DNA of 64,000 nt, from the NCBI GenBank assembly GCA_964509505.1, contig CAZDYP010000002.1:9996-73995 (forward strand), in the 5' to 3' direction. Shown in pieces: positions 12,180-20,649 of this stretch; the stretch's first letter is position 1; every line of letters starts with the position of its first letter. The position numbers and the translations under genes were made by a program. The stretch is from CAZDYP01 sp964509505. GTDB lineage: Bacteria; Chloroflexota; Anaerolineae; JACRMK01. Under the pieces are notes generated by a model that was not told the origin of the DNA, did no database searches, and saw only the letters and a list, made by a program, of their open reading frames with translations.

Positions 12180-14144
12180 CTAAGTTGTCATTGCAGCCGC
12201 CGCTTCCTCTAACCTGACCGCAACCACCTCGTGTGGCTCCGCTTTGCCCGGCAACGACAACGGCTCCATCTCAATAAAACTTGCGCCGGTGGGCACCGCA
12301 TTGAGCGCGTCGAAAATGGCGCGCGACATGAAGATGTCGCCGCCGCGCGCTTGCTTACCCAACGCCAGCGCAATCGTGACCGCATCGCCGATGACCGTAT
12401 AGACTTGATGTTGTTGTGAGCCCATGGCTGCGGCGACGACGTTGCCTTGCCCCAGCCCGATGCCCAACTCCAGATGTAAGCCCAACGTCGTTTGCCATTC
12501 GGCGTTCAAGCCCGCAAAGGCTTGTTGCAGCTCGACGGCGCTCAACACGGCGCGTTCAGGATCGTCGGGATTGGTTTGGGGCCAGCCGAAAATCGCCAGA
12601 ATACTGTCGCCCGCGAAGCGCTCAATCGTGCCGCTATGGCGCGTCACGATGTCGCTCGCCGTGGCAAAGTGCCGATTGAGAATGTCTTGCACGATATTCT
12701 CGGCAGACAACTGCTCGAAGAGCTGACTGAAATTGCGAATGCCCGCGTGCAATGCGATCACGGGACGCACTTCGGGTTGCGCCAGCACGTCGGCGTCTTG
12801 TCGCTGTAACAGCTGCACGATGGTGGGCGAGACGTAGCGCTCGAAGGTCAGCCGGAGTTTTTCGGCTTCGCTTTGCTCGCGCGCTTGGCGAATGCGCTCC
12901 AGTTCTTTGAGCATGGTGATGTCGTGCAGCATGATGACCATACCGATCTTCGGTACCGGCGAAATGCCGACGTTCAACACTTTGCCCCGCGCGCCCGTGA
13001 TCTCTTGGGTCAACGCGCGATGGGTCGCCGTCACGCGATTGACCATTTGCACCAGATTGAGATTGCCGCTGACGTTGGCGAAACGCGCGTGTTCGGGAAT
13101 GGTCGCGCCCAGCAACGTATGAGCTGCGGGGTTGACGAGCTCGACTTCGCCGCGCTCATTCAATAAGATAATGCCGTCGCTGGTGTGATTGATGATGGCT
13201 TCGAGTTTGCCTTGCCCGCTCTTCACTTCGTCGAACATGTGCGCGTTGTTTAAGGCAATGGTTGCGTATTCAGCTAACGCCGCCAGCAGGCGGGCGTCGC
13301 TATCGGTGAACGGTTTGTTGTTTTGGGTGCGGTCCACCGCCAGCACCCCCATTGCTTTGTCGCCCGCTTTGATGGGCGTCGCCATGAACGCGAGGGGCGG
13401 GGGCGCATCGCGCCCATAGGGCTCGACGTTGAGCTGCGGGCCCACCAGCAAGAGGGGCGTTGCGGCGCGCAACGCGCTCGCCATCAAGGACTTAGGCGAA
13501 ACGCTGCTGCCCTCCAATGGTTGCGGAAACCCTACTGACGCGCTCAGTCGCAAATCATCTTTTTCGCCCGTGACCAATGACAACGCGCCGCGATTCGCGC
13601 CGCTGACAAACACAGCCGCCTCGCTGATGCGCTTCATCAGCATCGCAGGGTCGAGCAACGCGCTCACCGCTTGGCGCACGCGACTCAACACCGCCATCTC
13701 TTGCACGCGTTGCGCCAGCTGTTGATTCGCGCTTGCGAGGTTGCGCGTCAACGTATCGCGTTCGCGTTTGAGGCGCGTTTCGCTCAAGGCGCGCTCGATG
13801 ACACGCAGCACTTCGTCCACCGTGAACGGCTTGACCAGGTAATCTTTGACGCCGAGCCGAAACGCCTCGACCGCGATCATCTCCGAACCGTGCGCGGTCA
13901 TCAGCACGACGGGAATATCTACTTTGTGTTGCGATAGCAGCTGCAACATTTCGAGGCCCGACAGGCGCGGCATCTGCATATCCGTCAGGATGAGGTCAGG
14001 CTTCTCTTTGCCGAGCATTTCCAAGCCGGCGCGTCCATCGCTCGCGGTAATGCACACGAAGCCTGAGCGCGGCAAGACCTGCCTCGATAGAAAATCGCGG
14101 ATTTGCGCCGAGTCGTCAATCACCAAAATTTTTTCGTTAGCCAT
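12180..14144 (-). CDS. Response regulator with GAF, PAS and degenerate cyclase domain
   Basis: The start is set at 14144 (MANEKILVIDDSAQIR) because AGAGGAA precedes it; upstream codons derive from repeats. About 654 residues: an N-terminal receiver with the phospho-Asp in LILTDMQMP, the Thr in VLMTAHG and Lys in DYLVKPF; a coiled coil; a GAF domain (about 185-330); a PAS domain (about 340-450); and a class III cyclase fold (about 490-640). The cyclase lacks key residues: the first metal Asp is Gly (LHAGIRNFS), the Asn/Arg pair is replaced (GDAVTIALALGK), and only GDSILAIFG keeps the second Asp. The output is therefore probably a non-catalytic nucleotide- or partner-binding module. No histidine kinase lies nearby. 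Confidence 0.88.
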   Translation of the reverse strand: MANEKILVIDDSAQIRDFLSRQVLPRSGFVCITASDGRAGLEMLGKEKPDLILTDMQMPRLSGLEMLQLLSQHKVDIPVVLMTAHGSEMIAVEAFRLGVKDYLVKPFTVDEVLRVIERALSETRLKRERDTLTRNLASANQQLAQRVQEMAVLSRVRQAVSALLDPAMLMKRISEAAVFVSGANRGALSLVTGEKDDLRLSASVGFPQPLEGSSVSPKSLMASALRAATPLLLVGPQLNVEPYGRDAPPPLAFMATPIKAGDKAMGVLAVDRTQNNKPFTDSDARLLAALAEYATIALNNAHMFDEVKSGQGKLEAIINHTSDGIILLNERGEVELVNPAAHTLLGATIPEHARFANVSGNLNLVQMVNRVTATHRALTQEITGARGKVLNVGISPVPKIGMVIMLHDITMLKELERIRQAREQSEAEKLRLTFERYVSPTIVQLLQRQDADVLAQPEVRPVIALHAGIRNFSQLFEQLSAENIVQDILNRHFATASDIVTRHSGTIERFAGDSILAIFGWPQTNPDDPERAVLSAVELQQAFAGLNAEWQTTLGLHLELGIGLGQGNVVAAAMGSQQHQVYTVIGDAVTIALALGKQARGGDIFMSRAIFDALNAVPTGASFIEMEPLSLPGKAEPHEVVAVRLEEAAAAMTT

Positions 14145-14186
14145 AGGGTTCCTCTGGGAGAGGATTATACAGGGTAGGGGTAGGGG

Positions 14187-14244
14187 CTGACAAGGTGAAA
14201 GGAGGAAAGGGTGACAAGATGACAAGACGACCTATGTCATCCCT
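14187..14244. repeat. Heptamer-unit repeat (GTGACAA/GTGAAAG type)
   Basis: A run of about six 7-nt units (TGACAAG, GTGAAAG, GAGGAAA, GGGTGAC...) is followed by a short complementary TGTCATCC segment. It lies upstream of the response-regulator gene and is weaker than the other members. Confidence 0.55.
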
Positions 14245-14276
14245 TCAGCGTATCAGTGTGGTATCCTCTCAGTGTG

Positions 14277-15074
14277 TCATGCCTCAATCCACGTCCCGCT
14301 GTCTGCATGGTCGCTCGTCAAGGCTTGTGTCAACGCGCCGTGCGTTTCGCCAGAGATGAGATGCGCGCGTAAGGTGGGCTGGGCGCGCGCCAAGTCCAAC
14401 ATCCCTTGCACCTTGGTCAACATGCCGCCCGTTACATCCACGCCATGCGAGCCGCCGAGCGTCGCTTGTAGCGCGGCGAAATTGGCGGGCGTGAGGCGTG
14501 GAATACGTTGCGCGTTGGGTTGCCGCAGTGGGTCAGCCGTGAACACGCCGTCCACTTGTCCGACCAGCACGATGCGCGCAGGCTGCAAGCGACGCGCGAG
14601 GTAAGCGAAAATTTCTTCTGTCGAAGCGATAGCAACACCGCGTGTCACATCAAAGGACACATCACCGAACACAAGCGGCACCAAATTGTTTTGCAGCGCC
14701 AGTTCAATCGGGCGCGTCGCTAGTTCAACTAATTTGCCATCCACACACAGCGCAGAAGCAGATGGTTGCAGCGAGACGATGGGCAATCCTTCCTCAAGAC
14801 ATAAGTCCGTCACAATGCGATTGAGTCGCGCGGCGGCTGCGCCTGTCTCAACATAGCCCATGACACCGTCACGACCAAAACGCGATTGCACGGCCGCCAC
14901 ATGCCCAAACGAACCGCTGCCATGCGCGAGCAATAATCGCAGTTCAGGCTGTGCGCGTCGCGCTGCTACGAGCTCACGCGCGCAACGACGGATGGTGTCA
15001 TAGCGCGCGGTTGCCCTTTGCGTTTTGTCAGTGATGAGTGAGCCGCCGAGCTTGACAAAGACCAAACGATTCAT
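14277..15074 (-). CDS. Isopentenyl phosphate kinase
   Basis: 265 residues from the ATG at 15074, 1 nt behind the decarboxylase stop (TGACATG), so the two are coupled. An amino-acid-kinase fold is clear: VKLGGSLITDK at the N-terminus, LLAHGSGSFGH with the conserved catalytic His of the IPK family, FGDVSFD, VGQVDGVFTADP and DVTGGMLTKV. IPK phosphorylates isopentenyl phosphate to isopentenyl diphosphate with ATP in the cytoplasm, the last step of the alternative mevalonate pathway. Its company (decarboxylase, mevalonate kinase) confirms this role over other amino-acid kinases. Confidence 0.93.
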   Translation of the reverse strand: MNRLVFVKLGGSLITDKTQRATARYDTIRRCARELVAARRAQPELRLLLAHGSGSFGHVAAVQSRFGRDGVMGYVETGAAAARLNRIVTDLCLEEGLPIVSLQPSASALCVDGKLVELATRPIELALQNNLVPLVFGDVSFDVTRGVAIASTEEIFAYLARRLQPARIVLVGQVDGVFTADPLRQPNAQRIPRLTPANFAALQATLGGSHGVDVTGGMLTKVQGMLDLARAQPTLRAHLISGETHGALTQALTSDHADSGTWIEA

Positions 15075-15075
15075 G

Positions 15076-16056
15076 TCAGAAAAGATGTTGTTCCACCCGC
15101 CGCGCGCCACGCCCCACGCCACACTCGATCACGTCGCGCACACCCTGGAGCTGTCGCAAGTTGTTGGCGACAGCGTCGGCAGCGGCGGGCGTGGTGATGA
15201 CGTGGACGTTGGGACCCGCATCAATCGTGAAATAACAAGCGAGTCCTTCTTTGCGCCACTGGCGAACGGCGTGCAGGATGGCGACGGTTTCAGGCGACCA
15301 ATAGAGGAGACTGGGGCGCGAGGTCATCATCACCGCGTGCATCGAAAGCGCATCGGCTTCAGCCAGCTCGCCCAGCAACTCAAAATCTTTGGTGAGAATC
15401 GCATGACGCATGAACGACACATCTTCCTCGACTTGCACCAGACGACCATGATAGAGCGAGCTGGTGTGCGCGAGTTGATGTCCCTCGGTGGAGCCAACCA
15501 ACTTCTTACCATGGGTGACGATGGCGATGAGGTCACACAGCGGCCAATGAGCGGCAGGCGCGATTTGTGCGGCGTACGATTCGGCGTCGTCATCGCTTGC
15601 ATACCACTCGACGAACCCGCCGCCGAGGGAGCGCGCTGCTGAACCTGAACCGCGCCGCGCCCAACGGCTCAACGCGTGTTCACTCAAGTTCAGTTCCAGC
15701 GCCCACGCCGCCGCGCATGTCAAGGCTGCGAAACCCGACGCCGACGATGCAATGCCCGCGCCCATAGGGAAGTTATTGTGTGAGACCACACAAGCTTGTT
15801 CGGTAGTGTGCGCCAAGGCGCGGATTAAATCGAGATGTTTGCTGATGCGGTCAGCGGCAGGCCCCGTCGTTGGCGCGCCATCCAACTCAATCACGTCACG
15901 CGCTAGGTCATCACGAAATTCAATCGTCGTCGTCGTATAGGCGCGGTCGAGTGTGAATGAGATAGAATTGGTCATCGGCAAACGCAACTCGTCGTTGCGA
16001 TTCCCCCAATACTTGATAAGCGCTATATTCGACTCACAGATAGCAGTAGCTTTCAT
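15076..16056 (-). CDS. (Di)phosphomevalonate decarboxylase, probably phosphomevalonate-specific
   Basis: 326 residues of GHMP-kinase fold: NIALIKYWGNRNDELRLP near the N-terminus, the glycine-rich ATP loop MGAGIASSASGFAAL, RGSGSAARSLGGGFVEW and FTIDAGPNVH with the catalytic Asp. Family members phosphorylate and decarboxylate mevalonate diphosphate, or, in Roseiflexus and haloarchaea, mevalonate phosphate to isopentenyl phosphate. Linkage to IPK, and the absence of a phosphomevalonate kinase from the cluster, favours the monophosphate substrate. The usual WGKR is WGNRN here, compatible with an altered phosphate site. It starts 18 nt after the NB-ARC gene ends. Confidence 0.9.
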   Translation of the reverse strand: MKATAICESNIALIKYWGNRNDELRLPMTNSISFTLDRAYTTTTIEFRDDLARDVIELDGAPTTGPAADRISKHLDLIRALAHTTEQACVVSHNNFPMGAGIASSASGFAALTCAAAWALELNLSEHALSRWARRGSGSAARSLGGGFVEWYASDDDAESYAAQIAPAAHWPLCDLIAIVTHGKKLVGSTEGHQLAHTSSLYHGRLVQVEEDVSFMRHAILTKDFELLGELAEADALSMHAVMMTSRPSLLYWSPETVAILHAVRQWRKEGLACYFTIDAGPNVHVITTPAAADAVANNLRQLQGVRDVIECGVGRGARRVEQHLF

Positions 16057-16074
16057 ACGGTTGGATTTTCGTTT

Positions 16075-17754
16075 TCAAATTTTGACGTCTGTCTGCGCCC
16101 GTTCCATCCGTTCCAATGCAAACGCCTTCGCCTCCCGCGCCTCGCGCACGCTCGTATCCAGCTGCTCCACTGCCGTAAGGCTTTGTCGCAACAGCTCTTT
16201 GGCTTGCCCCGTGCGCCCCAAAGCGTGACAAAAGGCGCCTTGCCACGCCAGAGCCTTCACCAACAAGATGCCGCGCGCGCCTTGCAACGCCGGCGATTGG
16301 TAAGGGGGCATTGGGGATTGGAGATTGGGAGTTTGCTCATCTTGCTCGCCGCGCGCCGCGCGCTGCTCGCCGCCAATGCCCCAGCCATGCACCGCTGCGC
16401 GACAGACTTCTTCGCCTTCGACGTAACGCCCCCGTCGCTCATAAAAATGACACAGGGGGTCAATGGCTTGCGTCAAACGCTCGATGCGCCCATGCGCGAC
16501 TGCCTCATCCCATGCGACGCGCGCGTTGTTAATCTCGCCGGCAATGGTGGTGAGCGCGTTGAGTGATCTGTCCCCGCCTAACTGGTCGCGTTGGTGATGC
16601 AGCCAATCAAGGTAGTATGCGCTATGTCGCTCTCGCACCGCATCGCGCAACTTTGGCGCTTGCTCCAGCTGCGTCGCTGCATATTGGCGCATGAGCTCGT
16701 GCAATTCATAACGGCTGACACGCGCATTGGAAACTTCCGCGAAGACTTCGGAAGTTTGCCCACGCGACACAAACGACTTGTGCGCAAGCATCGCCAACGC
16801 GCCTAACGAGGCGCCTGTGATGGCGTGCGCCGCTTCGCCGGTGAAGCCGCCGCGAAAGACCGAGAGCTGCTGCAATGCCTTTTGTTCCGTCTCGCCCAAC
16901 ACATTCCATGAATAACTGAACACTGCACGTAAGCTGCGTTGGCGTTCTGGCGCCGCATACGCATCGGTTGCAAGAAAGTCAGTGTTCTTCGCAATCTCCG
17001 CCGCAATTTCTTCGAGCGCGAACATATCCACCCATGCCGCCGCGAGCTCGATACCCAACGGTATCCCTTGCACCAGCCGACAGATGCGCTTCAGGTAACG
17101 CGAGTCATTTTGTGACAGCGTGAAGTTAGGTTTGATGCGGCGCGCGCATTGCGCAAACAACCGCGCCGCATCGTAATCGGGTTCTTCGACTGCCGCGCGT
17201 AATGTCGCCGTGCCGCGTGGAGAGAGGCGACCTGTGCCAAGTCGTCCTGTTTCGCTTTGCGGAAAGTCCAAGCCTTGCACGGTATAGACTTGCTCTGCGG
17301 GCAAACGCAACCGTTCGCGTGAGGTGGCGATGATCTGCGCGCGTGGCGCGACCTGCAAAATCTCGTTGATAATGCTCAGTTCACTCACCCAGCGCTCGCA
17401 TTGATCCATGATGAGCAGCACATTTTTCTCGCGTAGCTCAACGAGTAGTTGTTGTTTCGGTTCACTGCCCAGACGGAACCCGAAGCCCAACGCTTCGGCG
17501 ATGGTGGGGATGATGGCGCTGGGCGCATGGAGCGGCGCGAGGGGGACGAAAAACACGCCATGGGTGTAGAGCGATGGCGTCGCAACGGCTCTACATTGCG
17601 TAACGACTTCAATGGCTAACCGCGTCTTGCCCACACCCCCCACGCCAACGAGCGTGATGAGGCGCGCGGGCAGCTCCGCAGAGTTTTGACCTGTCAACAA
17701 CTTCAACAGCTCCTGGATTTCGCGTTCACGTCCAACAAAAGGAGTCATAGTCAT
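16075..17754 (-). CDS. NB-ARC-type ATPase with helical repeats
   Basis: 559 residues. TPFVGREREIQELL leads into Walker A LVGVGGVGKTRLAIE (about 35-50), Walker B NVLLIMDQCERW and the sensor IIATSRERLRLPAEQVY, as in the large MalT/SARP-like ATPases. A winged-helix region and TPR-like helices follow. The family often carries a DNA-binding or cyclase domain, but none is visible here. A heptamer-repeat block (16294-16349) is translated as a Q/P/S-rich insert near residue 480. It lies inside the mevalonate cluster and could gate or scaffold it, but that is only inference from position. Confidence 0.8.
   Translation of the reverse strand: MTMTPFVGREREIQELLKLLTGQNSAELPARLITLVGVGGVGKTRLAIEVVTQCRAVATPSLYTHGVFFVPLAPLHAPSAIIPTIAEALGFGFRLGSEPKQQLLVELREKNVLLIMDQCERWVSELSIINEILQVAPRAQIIATSRERLRLPAEQVYTVQGLDFPQSETGRLGTGRLSPRGTATLRAAVEEPDYDAARLFAQCARRIKPNFTLSQNDSRYLKRICRLVQGIPLGIELAAAWVDMFALEEIAAEIAKNTDFLATDAYAAPERQRSLRAVFSYSWNVLGETEQKALQQLSVFRGGFTGEAAHAITGASLGALAMLAHKSFVSRGQTSEVFAEVSNARVSRYELHELMRQYAATQLEQAPKLRDAVRERHSAYYLDWLHHQRDQLGGDRSLNALTTIAGEINNARVAWDEAVAHGRIERLTQAIDPLCHFYERRGRYVEGEEVCRAAVHGWGIGGEQRAARGEQDEQTPNLQSPMPPYQSPALQGARGILLVKALAWQGAFCHALGRTGQAKELLRQSLTAVEQLDTSVREAREAKAFALERMERAQTDVKI
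16294..16349. repeat. Heptamer-unit repeat inside NB-ARC gene (GATTGG type)
   Basis: Eight consecutive units in perfect 7-nt phase (CGATTGG, TAAGGGG, GCATTGG, GGATTGG, AGATTGG, GAGTTTG, CTCATCT, TGCTCGC) lie in frame within the ATPase gene. They encode a low-complexity segment with no homology to the flanking TPR helices. Confidence 0.85.
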
Positions 17755-17834
17755 TTTTGATGTTTGATTTTAGACAGCCAAGCGGCGCTTAACATTTTTG
17801 ATTGAGACAAAATGGCAAATCTAAAATCAAAAAT
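17753..17834. repeat. Heptamer-unit inverted repeat (TTTTTGA type)
   Basis: Units TTTTTGA, TGTTTGA and TTTTAGA (17754-17774) pair with TCTAAAATCAAAAAT (17820-17834), which overlaps the mevalonate kinase stop codon. On the minus strand this forms an A/T-rich hairpin between mevalonate kinase and the NB-ARC gene. It may attenuate read-through. Confidence 0.8.
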
Positions 17835-18766
17835 TATCGTGTGACCTCTGTGACGATAACGGTCTGTGCGCCCGCCGCGCGCAAGGCGTCGGCAACGCGC
17901 GCTTGCGTCGTCTCGTTGGCCAGCGCTATCATGCAACCGCCGCGCCCACCGCCCGAGAGCTTCGCGCCCAGCGCGCCTGCGCGTTTTGACGCGTCGATCA
18001 AGCGTTCCAATGCGGGTGACGAAACCGCGAGTTCGCGCAAATGCGTTTGGTTAGCATCCATGAGCGGTCCGAGTTTTTCGAGCCAGCCATATTCAATCGC
18101 TTGGCGCGCCTCTGCGACCAGCGCGGCCATCGCAGCGAAAATTTTTTCGTAGCGCTCAGGCGCGCGTTGCCAGGCCGCGCGCACAGCGCCCACAGCGATT
18201 TTCGTTTCGCTCGCCACGCCTGTATCGCCGATGACGAGCGTGAAAGGGCGCGCAACTTTGAGGCGTTGCGGCGTTTGCCCTTTGACGAAATAGACCGGTT
18301 GCTCGTATGCGATGATGGTGTTATCTACACCGCTGGGGACGCCATGATACAGCTTCTCGGTTTCAAAGACGAGCGCGGAAATTTGCGCGGGCGAGAGCTG
18401 CGCGCCGTAATAAGCTGCGAGCGCGCGCACAATCGCCGTCGAGAGCGCCGTGCCGCTGCCCAGTCCGCGCGCGATGGGGATGGTCGAATGCAAGGTCAGC
18501 AAAAAGTTCGGCGCAGCCTCTTCAGCGAGTTGTTTCAAGGTCGCGCGCACGATATGACCGATGGCATGGGGCGCCGGTAGCTCGTCCAATGTCCACGCTT
18601 CGTCGAGGTCTTCCGCAACAATGGTCGCACCACCGCTGCCTTCGCGGATTTGCGCTTCGGCAAAGACATGCGTCAGGGGGACGCCTAAGGCAGGGCGTCC
18701 ATACACGACCGCATGTTCGCCAAACAAAATTGCCTTGCCACACGCGCGGGCGCTATGAATTTGCAC
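17834..18766 (-). CDS. Mevalonate kinase
   Basis: 310 residues from a GTG at 18766. No in-frame ATG occurs near the homologous N-terminus, and TATACT lies 6 nt upstream, so the mRNA is probably leaderless. The GHMP-kinase marks are ACGKAILFGEHAVVYGRPAL, IARGLGSGTALSTAIVRAL (ATP loop), VDNTI with the preceding GVPSG, and KLSGGGRGGCMIAL at the C-terminus. It phosphorylates mevalonate to 5-phosphomevalonate with ATP, the entry step to the decarboxylase/IPK branch encoded downstream on the same strand. Length is normal for the family. Confidence 0.92.
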   Translation of the reverse strand: MQIHSARACGKAILFGEHAVVYGRPALGVPLTHVFAEAQIREGSGGATIVAEDLDEAWTLDELPAPHAIGHIVRATLKQLAEEAAPNFLLTLHSTIPIARGLGSGTALSTAIVRALAAYYGAQLSPAQISALVFETEKLYHGVPSGVDNTIIAYEQPVYFVKGQTPQRLKVARPFTLVIGDTGVASETKIAVGAVRAAWQRAPERYEKIFAAMAALVAEARQAIEYGWLEKLGPLMDANQTHLRELAVSSPALERLIDASKRAGALGAKLSGGGRGGCMIALANETTQARVADALRAAGAQTVIVTEVTR

Positions 18767-18772
18767 AATACA

Positions 18773-18778
18773 AGTATA
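18773..18778 (-). promoter_or_regulatory. -10 of mevalonate kinase (leaderless)
   Basis: TATACT on the minus strand ends 6 nt before the GTG start at 18766, so the expected transcription start falls on the start codon. No Shine-Dalgarno is present. The -35 is weak. Confidence 0.5.
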
Positions 18779-18792
18779 ACACAAATGCGGAT

Positions 18793-18880
18793 AGCCGATG
18801 ACAGATGGCGGAGGGGGAGATGGATATGGGGATATGGGATATTGGGGGTTGGACATTCGCCATTCGCCATTCGCCAATGG
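18793..18880. repeat. Heptamer-unit repeat (GGATAT / TTCGCCA types)
   Basis: About twelve 7-nt units in phase, from AGCCGAT through TGGATAT, GGGGATA, TGGGATA to three TTCGCCA copies, fill the divergent spacer between mevalonate kinase and the CNNM gene. They end at the -10 of the latter. Confidence 0.8.
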
Positions 18881-18886
18881 TATAAT
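18881..18886 (+). promoter_or_regulatory. -10 of the CNNM/CorC gene (leaderless)
   Basis: A perfect TATAAT is followed by 7 nt and then the ATG at 18894; no Shine-Dalgarno. The expected mRNA starts at or within 1-2 nt of the start codon. Confidence 0.6.
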
Positions 18887-18893
18887 TCGCGGC

Positions 18894-20291
18894 ATGGATG
18901 TTTCCATAAGTAACGCATTGTGGCGTTTGTTGGGTGTGGTGTTGTTGCTCGTCGCCAATGGGTTATTCGTGGCAATTGAGTTTGCAGTGGTCAGCGCGCG
19001 GCGCAGTCGAATTGACGAGTTGGTCGAAGACGATGCGGCAGGCGCACGTTTAGCGCAACGGGTCTTGCAAGACCCTGACCGCGTGTTGGCGGCGGCGCAA
19101 CTTGGCATCACCATGGCGAGCCTCGCGCTCGGTTGGGTCGGTGAGCCATTCATCGCCGATTTGCTCGAGCCGCCGTTACGGCTGTTTCCGCTGGGCGCAT
19201 GGATTGATCCGAGTATCGTGTCTCATACGGTGAGCGCGTTCATCGCGTTCACCCTCATCACCTCGTTGCATATTGTCCTCGGCGAACAAGCGCCAAAAAT
19301 CTTTGCGATTGGGCATGCCGAACGCACGACCATCTTTTTGTCCCCGTTCATTCTCATCTTCGACAAAATTTTTCGGCCCTTCATCAACATGCTGGACCAC
19401 GCGACCGAAGGCACCTTGCGACTGGTAGGCGTACAACCGTTGACGGGACATCATCGCGCCATTCTCTCGGTGGACGAGCTCAAGCGCATTGTCTCCGACA
19501 GCCAAGCGGACGGTGTGCTTGAAGAGAGCGAAGAAGAAATGTTGCACAACGTCTTCGAGTTCGCCGACCGTCAGGTGAGCGAAGCGATGGTGCCGCGCCC
19601 GGATATTATCGGCGTCGAAGCGACGGCGACCATCAACGTTTTCTTGGGCATCTTCGCCGAGTCGCGCCACAGCCGTTACCCCATTTACAAAGAGAATCTT
19701 GACAACATCATCGGCTTTGTTTCGATTAAAGATGTGTTGAATTTTATGGCGGCTGAAGGCCCAGGCTCACGCCAGAAACCGCTCGCGCCGTTGTTGCGTC
19801 CCGCGCTCGTCGTGCCAGAATTCAAACGCATCGGCGATTTGTTCGAGGAGATGCAGGCGCAAAGCATTCCCTTCGCGGTCATCGTGGACGAATACGGCGG
19901 CACGGCGGGCATCGTCACACAAGGGGGATTACTCGAAGAAATTGTCGGTCGCTTGAGCGATGAAACAGCGAGTGAAGACCCTGCGGTGAGCCAACTCGAC
20001 GAGCAGACGGCTGTGGTGGACGCGCAATTGCGTATAGACGAGGTGAACGAAGAGCTAAAGGTCAATCTGCCAGACAATGACGCCTATGAAACGCTCGCCG
20101 GCTTGATCCTCTATCGCTTGCAACACATCCCCAAAGTAGGCGAACATCTCACCCTCGATAAGGTGCAGCTCACCATCAAAGAGATGATGGGCGCGAAGAT
20201 CGAAAAGGTGGAGGTGAAGCGAGTGGATACGACGCTGCCTGTGTCGGCTGAAGCGGCGAGCAATGGGGCAGACGTGAAGGGTGAATCATGA
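18894..20291 (+). CDS. CNNM/CorC-type membrane protein (HlyC/CorC family)
   Basis: 465 residues, starting at MDVSISNALWRLL (18894), the first ATG behind TATAAT; upstream codons are repeat DNA. An N-terminal DUF21/CNNM domain of about four membrane segments (LLVANGLFVAIEFAVVSARRSRIDEL; LGEQAPKIFAI) is followed by an acidic helix, a CBS pair (MVPRPDIIGVEA; FAVIVDEYGGTAGIVT) and a C-terminal CorC/HlyC transporter-associated domain (INLPDN-like VNLPDNDAYETLAGLIL). Family members take part in Mg2+/Na+ export or cation homeostasis. It is monocistronic and diverges from mevalonate kinase. Confidence 0.92.
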   Translation: MDVSISNALWRLLGVVLLLVANGLFVAIEFAVVSARRSRIDELVEDDAAGARLAQRVLQDPDRVLAAAQLGITMASLALGWVGEPFIADLLEPPLRLFPLGAWIDPSIVSHTVSAFIAFTLITSLHIVLGEQAPKIFAIGHAERTTIFLSPFILIFDKIFRPFINMLDHATEGTLRLVGVQPLTGHHRAILSVDELKRIVSDSQADGVLEESEEEMLHNVFEFADRQVSEAMVPRPDIIGVEATATINVFLGIFAESRHSRYPIYKENLDNIIGFVSIKDVLNFMAAEGPGSRQKPLAPLLRPALVVPEFKRIGDLFEEMQAQSIPFAVIVDEYGGTAGIVTQGGLLEEIVGRLSDETASEDPAVSQLDEQTAVVDAQLRIDEVNEELKVNLPDNDAYETLAGLILYRLQHIPKVGEHLTLDKVQLTIKEMMGAKIEKVEVKRVDTTLPVSAEAASNGADVKGES

Positions 20292-20649
20292 TGAAGCGGC
20301 GGCGTTCTCTAGTGCAGGATTAACAAACCTTTGTTGCAGAAGGAAGCGTTCTCTAACGCCGTTCTCATTCTGTGCGACAAACGCTGTCGAGCGCGCGAGC
20401 GCCGGCTGCACCATCGCTTTGCTAAAGCGGCACTAACACCGTGAAGCGTGAGGCGTGATGAGTGAAACGATTTTTCTGGCAACTGCCGAGGGCGCATTCG
20501 CCATGCGCGAGCAGTGCATGGAACGCTTGGGTATCGCAGCGGGACTTGGGCGCGTGCGTTAGATACGGGCGAGATACTCTATGCAAAAGCTGTCACAGTA
20601 TGAGCCAATCGAGTTGGCTGCTGCTCTTGACGCTGAATAAGCGCTGCTT
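20292..20649. other. 358-nt spacer with short repeats and gene-like remnants
   Basis: The spacer holds CTTTGCTAAAGCGG, part of a small palindrome recurring at 39432 and 45721, and three GTGA-type 7-nt units (20444-20464). It also holds an open stretch from ATG 20458 that reads MSETIFLATAEGAFAMREQC and stops at 20562. A shifted frame (GEILYAKAV) continues the coding look. This may be a decayed gene of unknown family. No promoter or terminator is clear. Confidence 0.35.

Noticed and set aside
16075..17754. LuxR- or SARP-type regulator
   Set aside because: The ATPase resembles those families, but no DNA-binding domain is present at either end.
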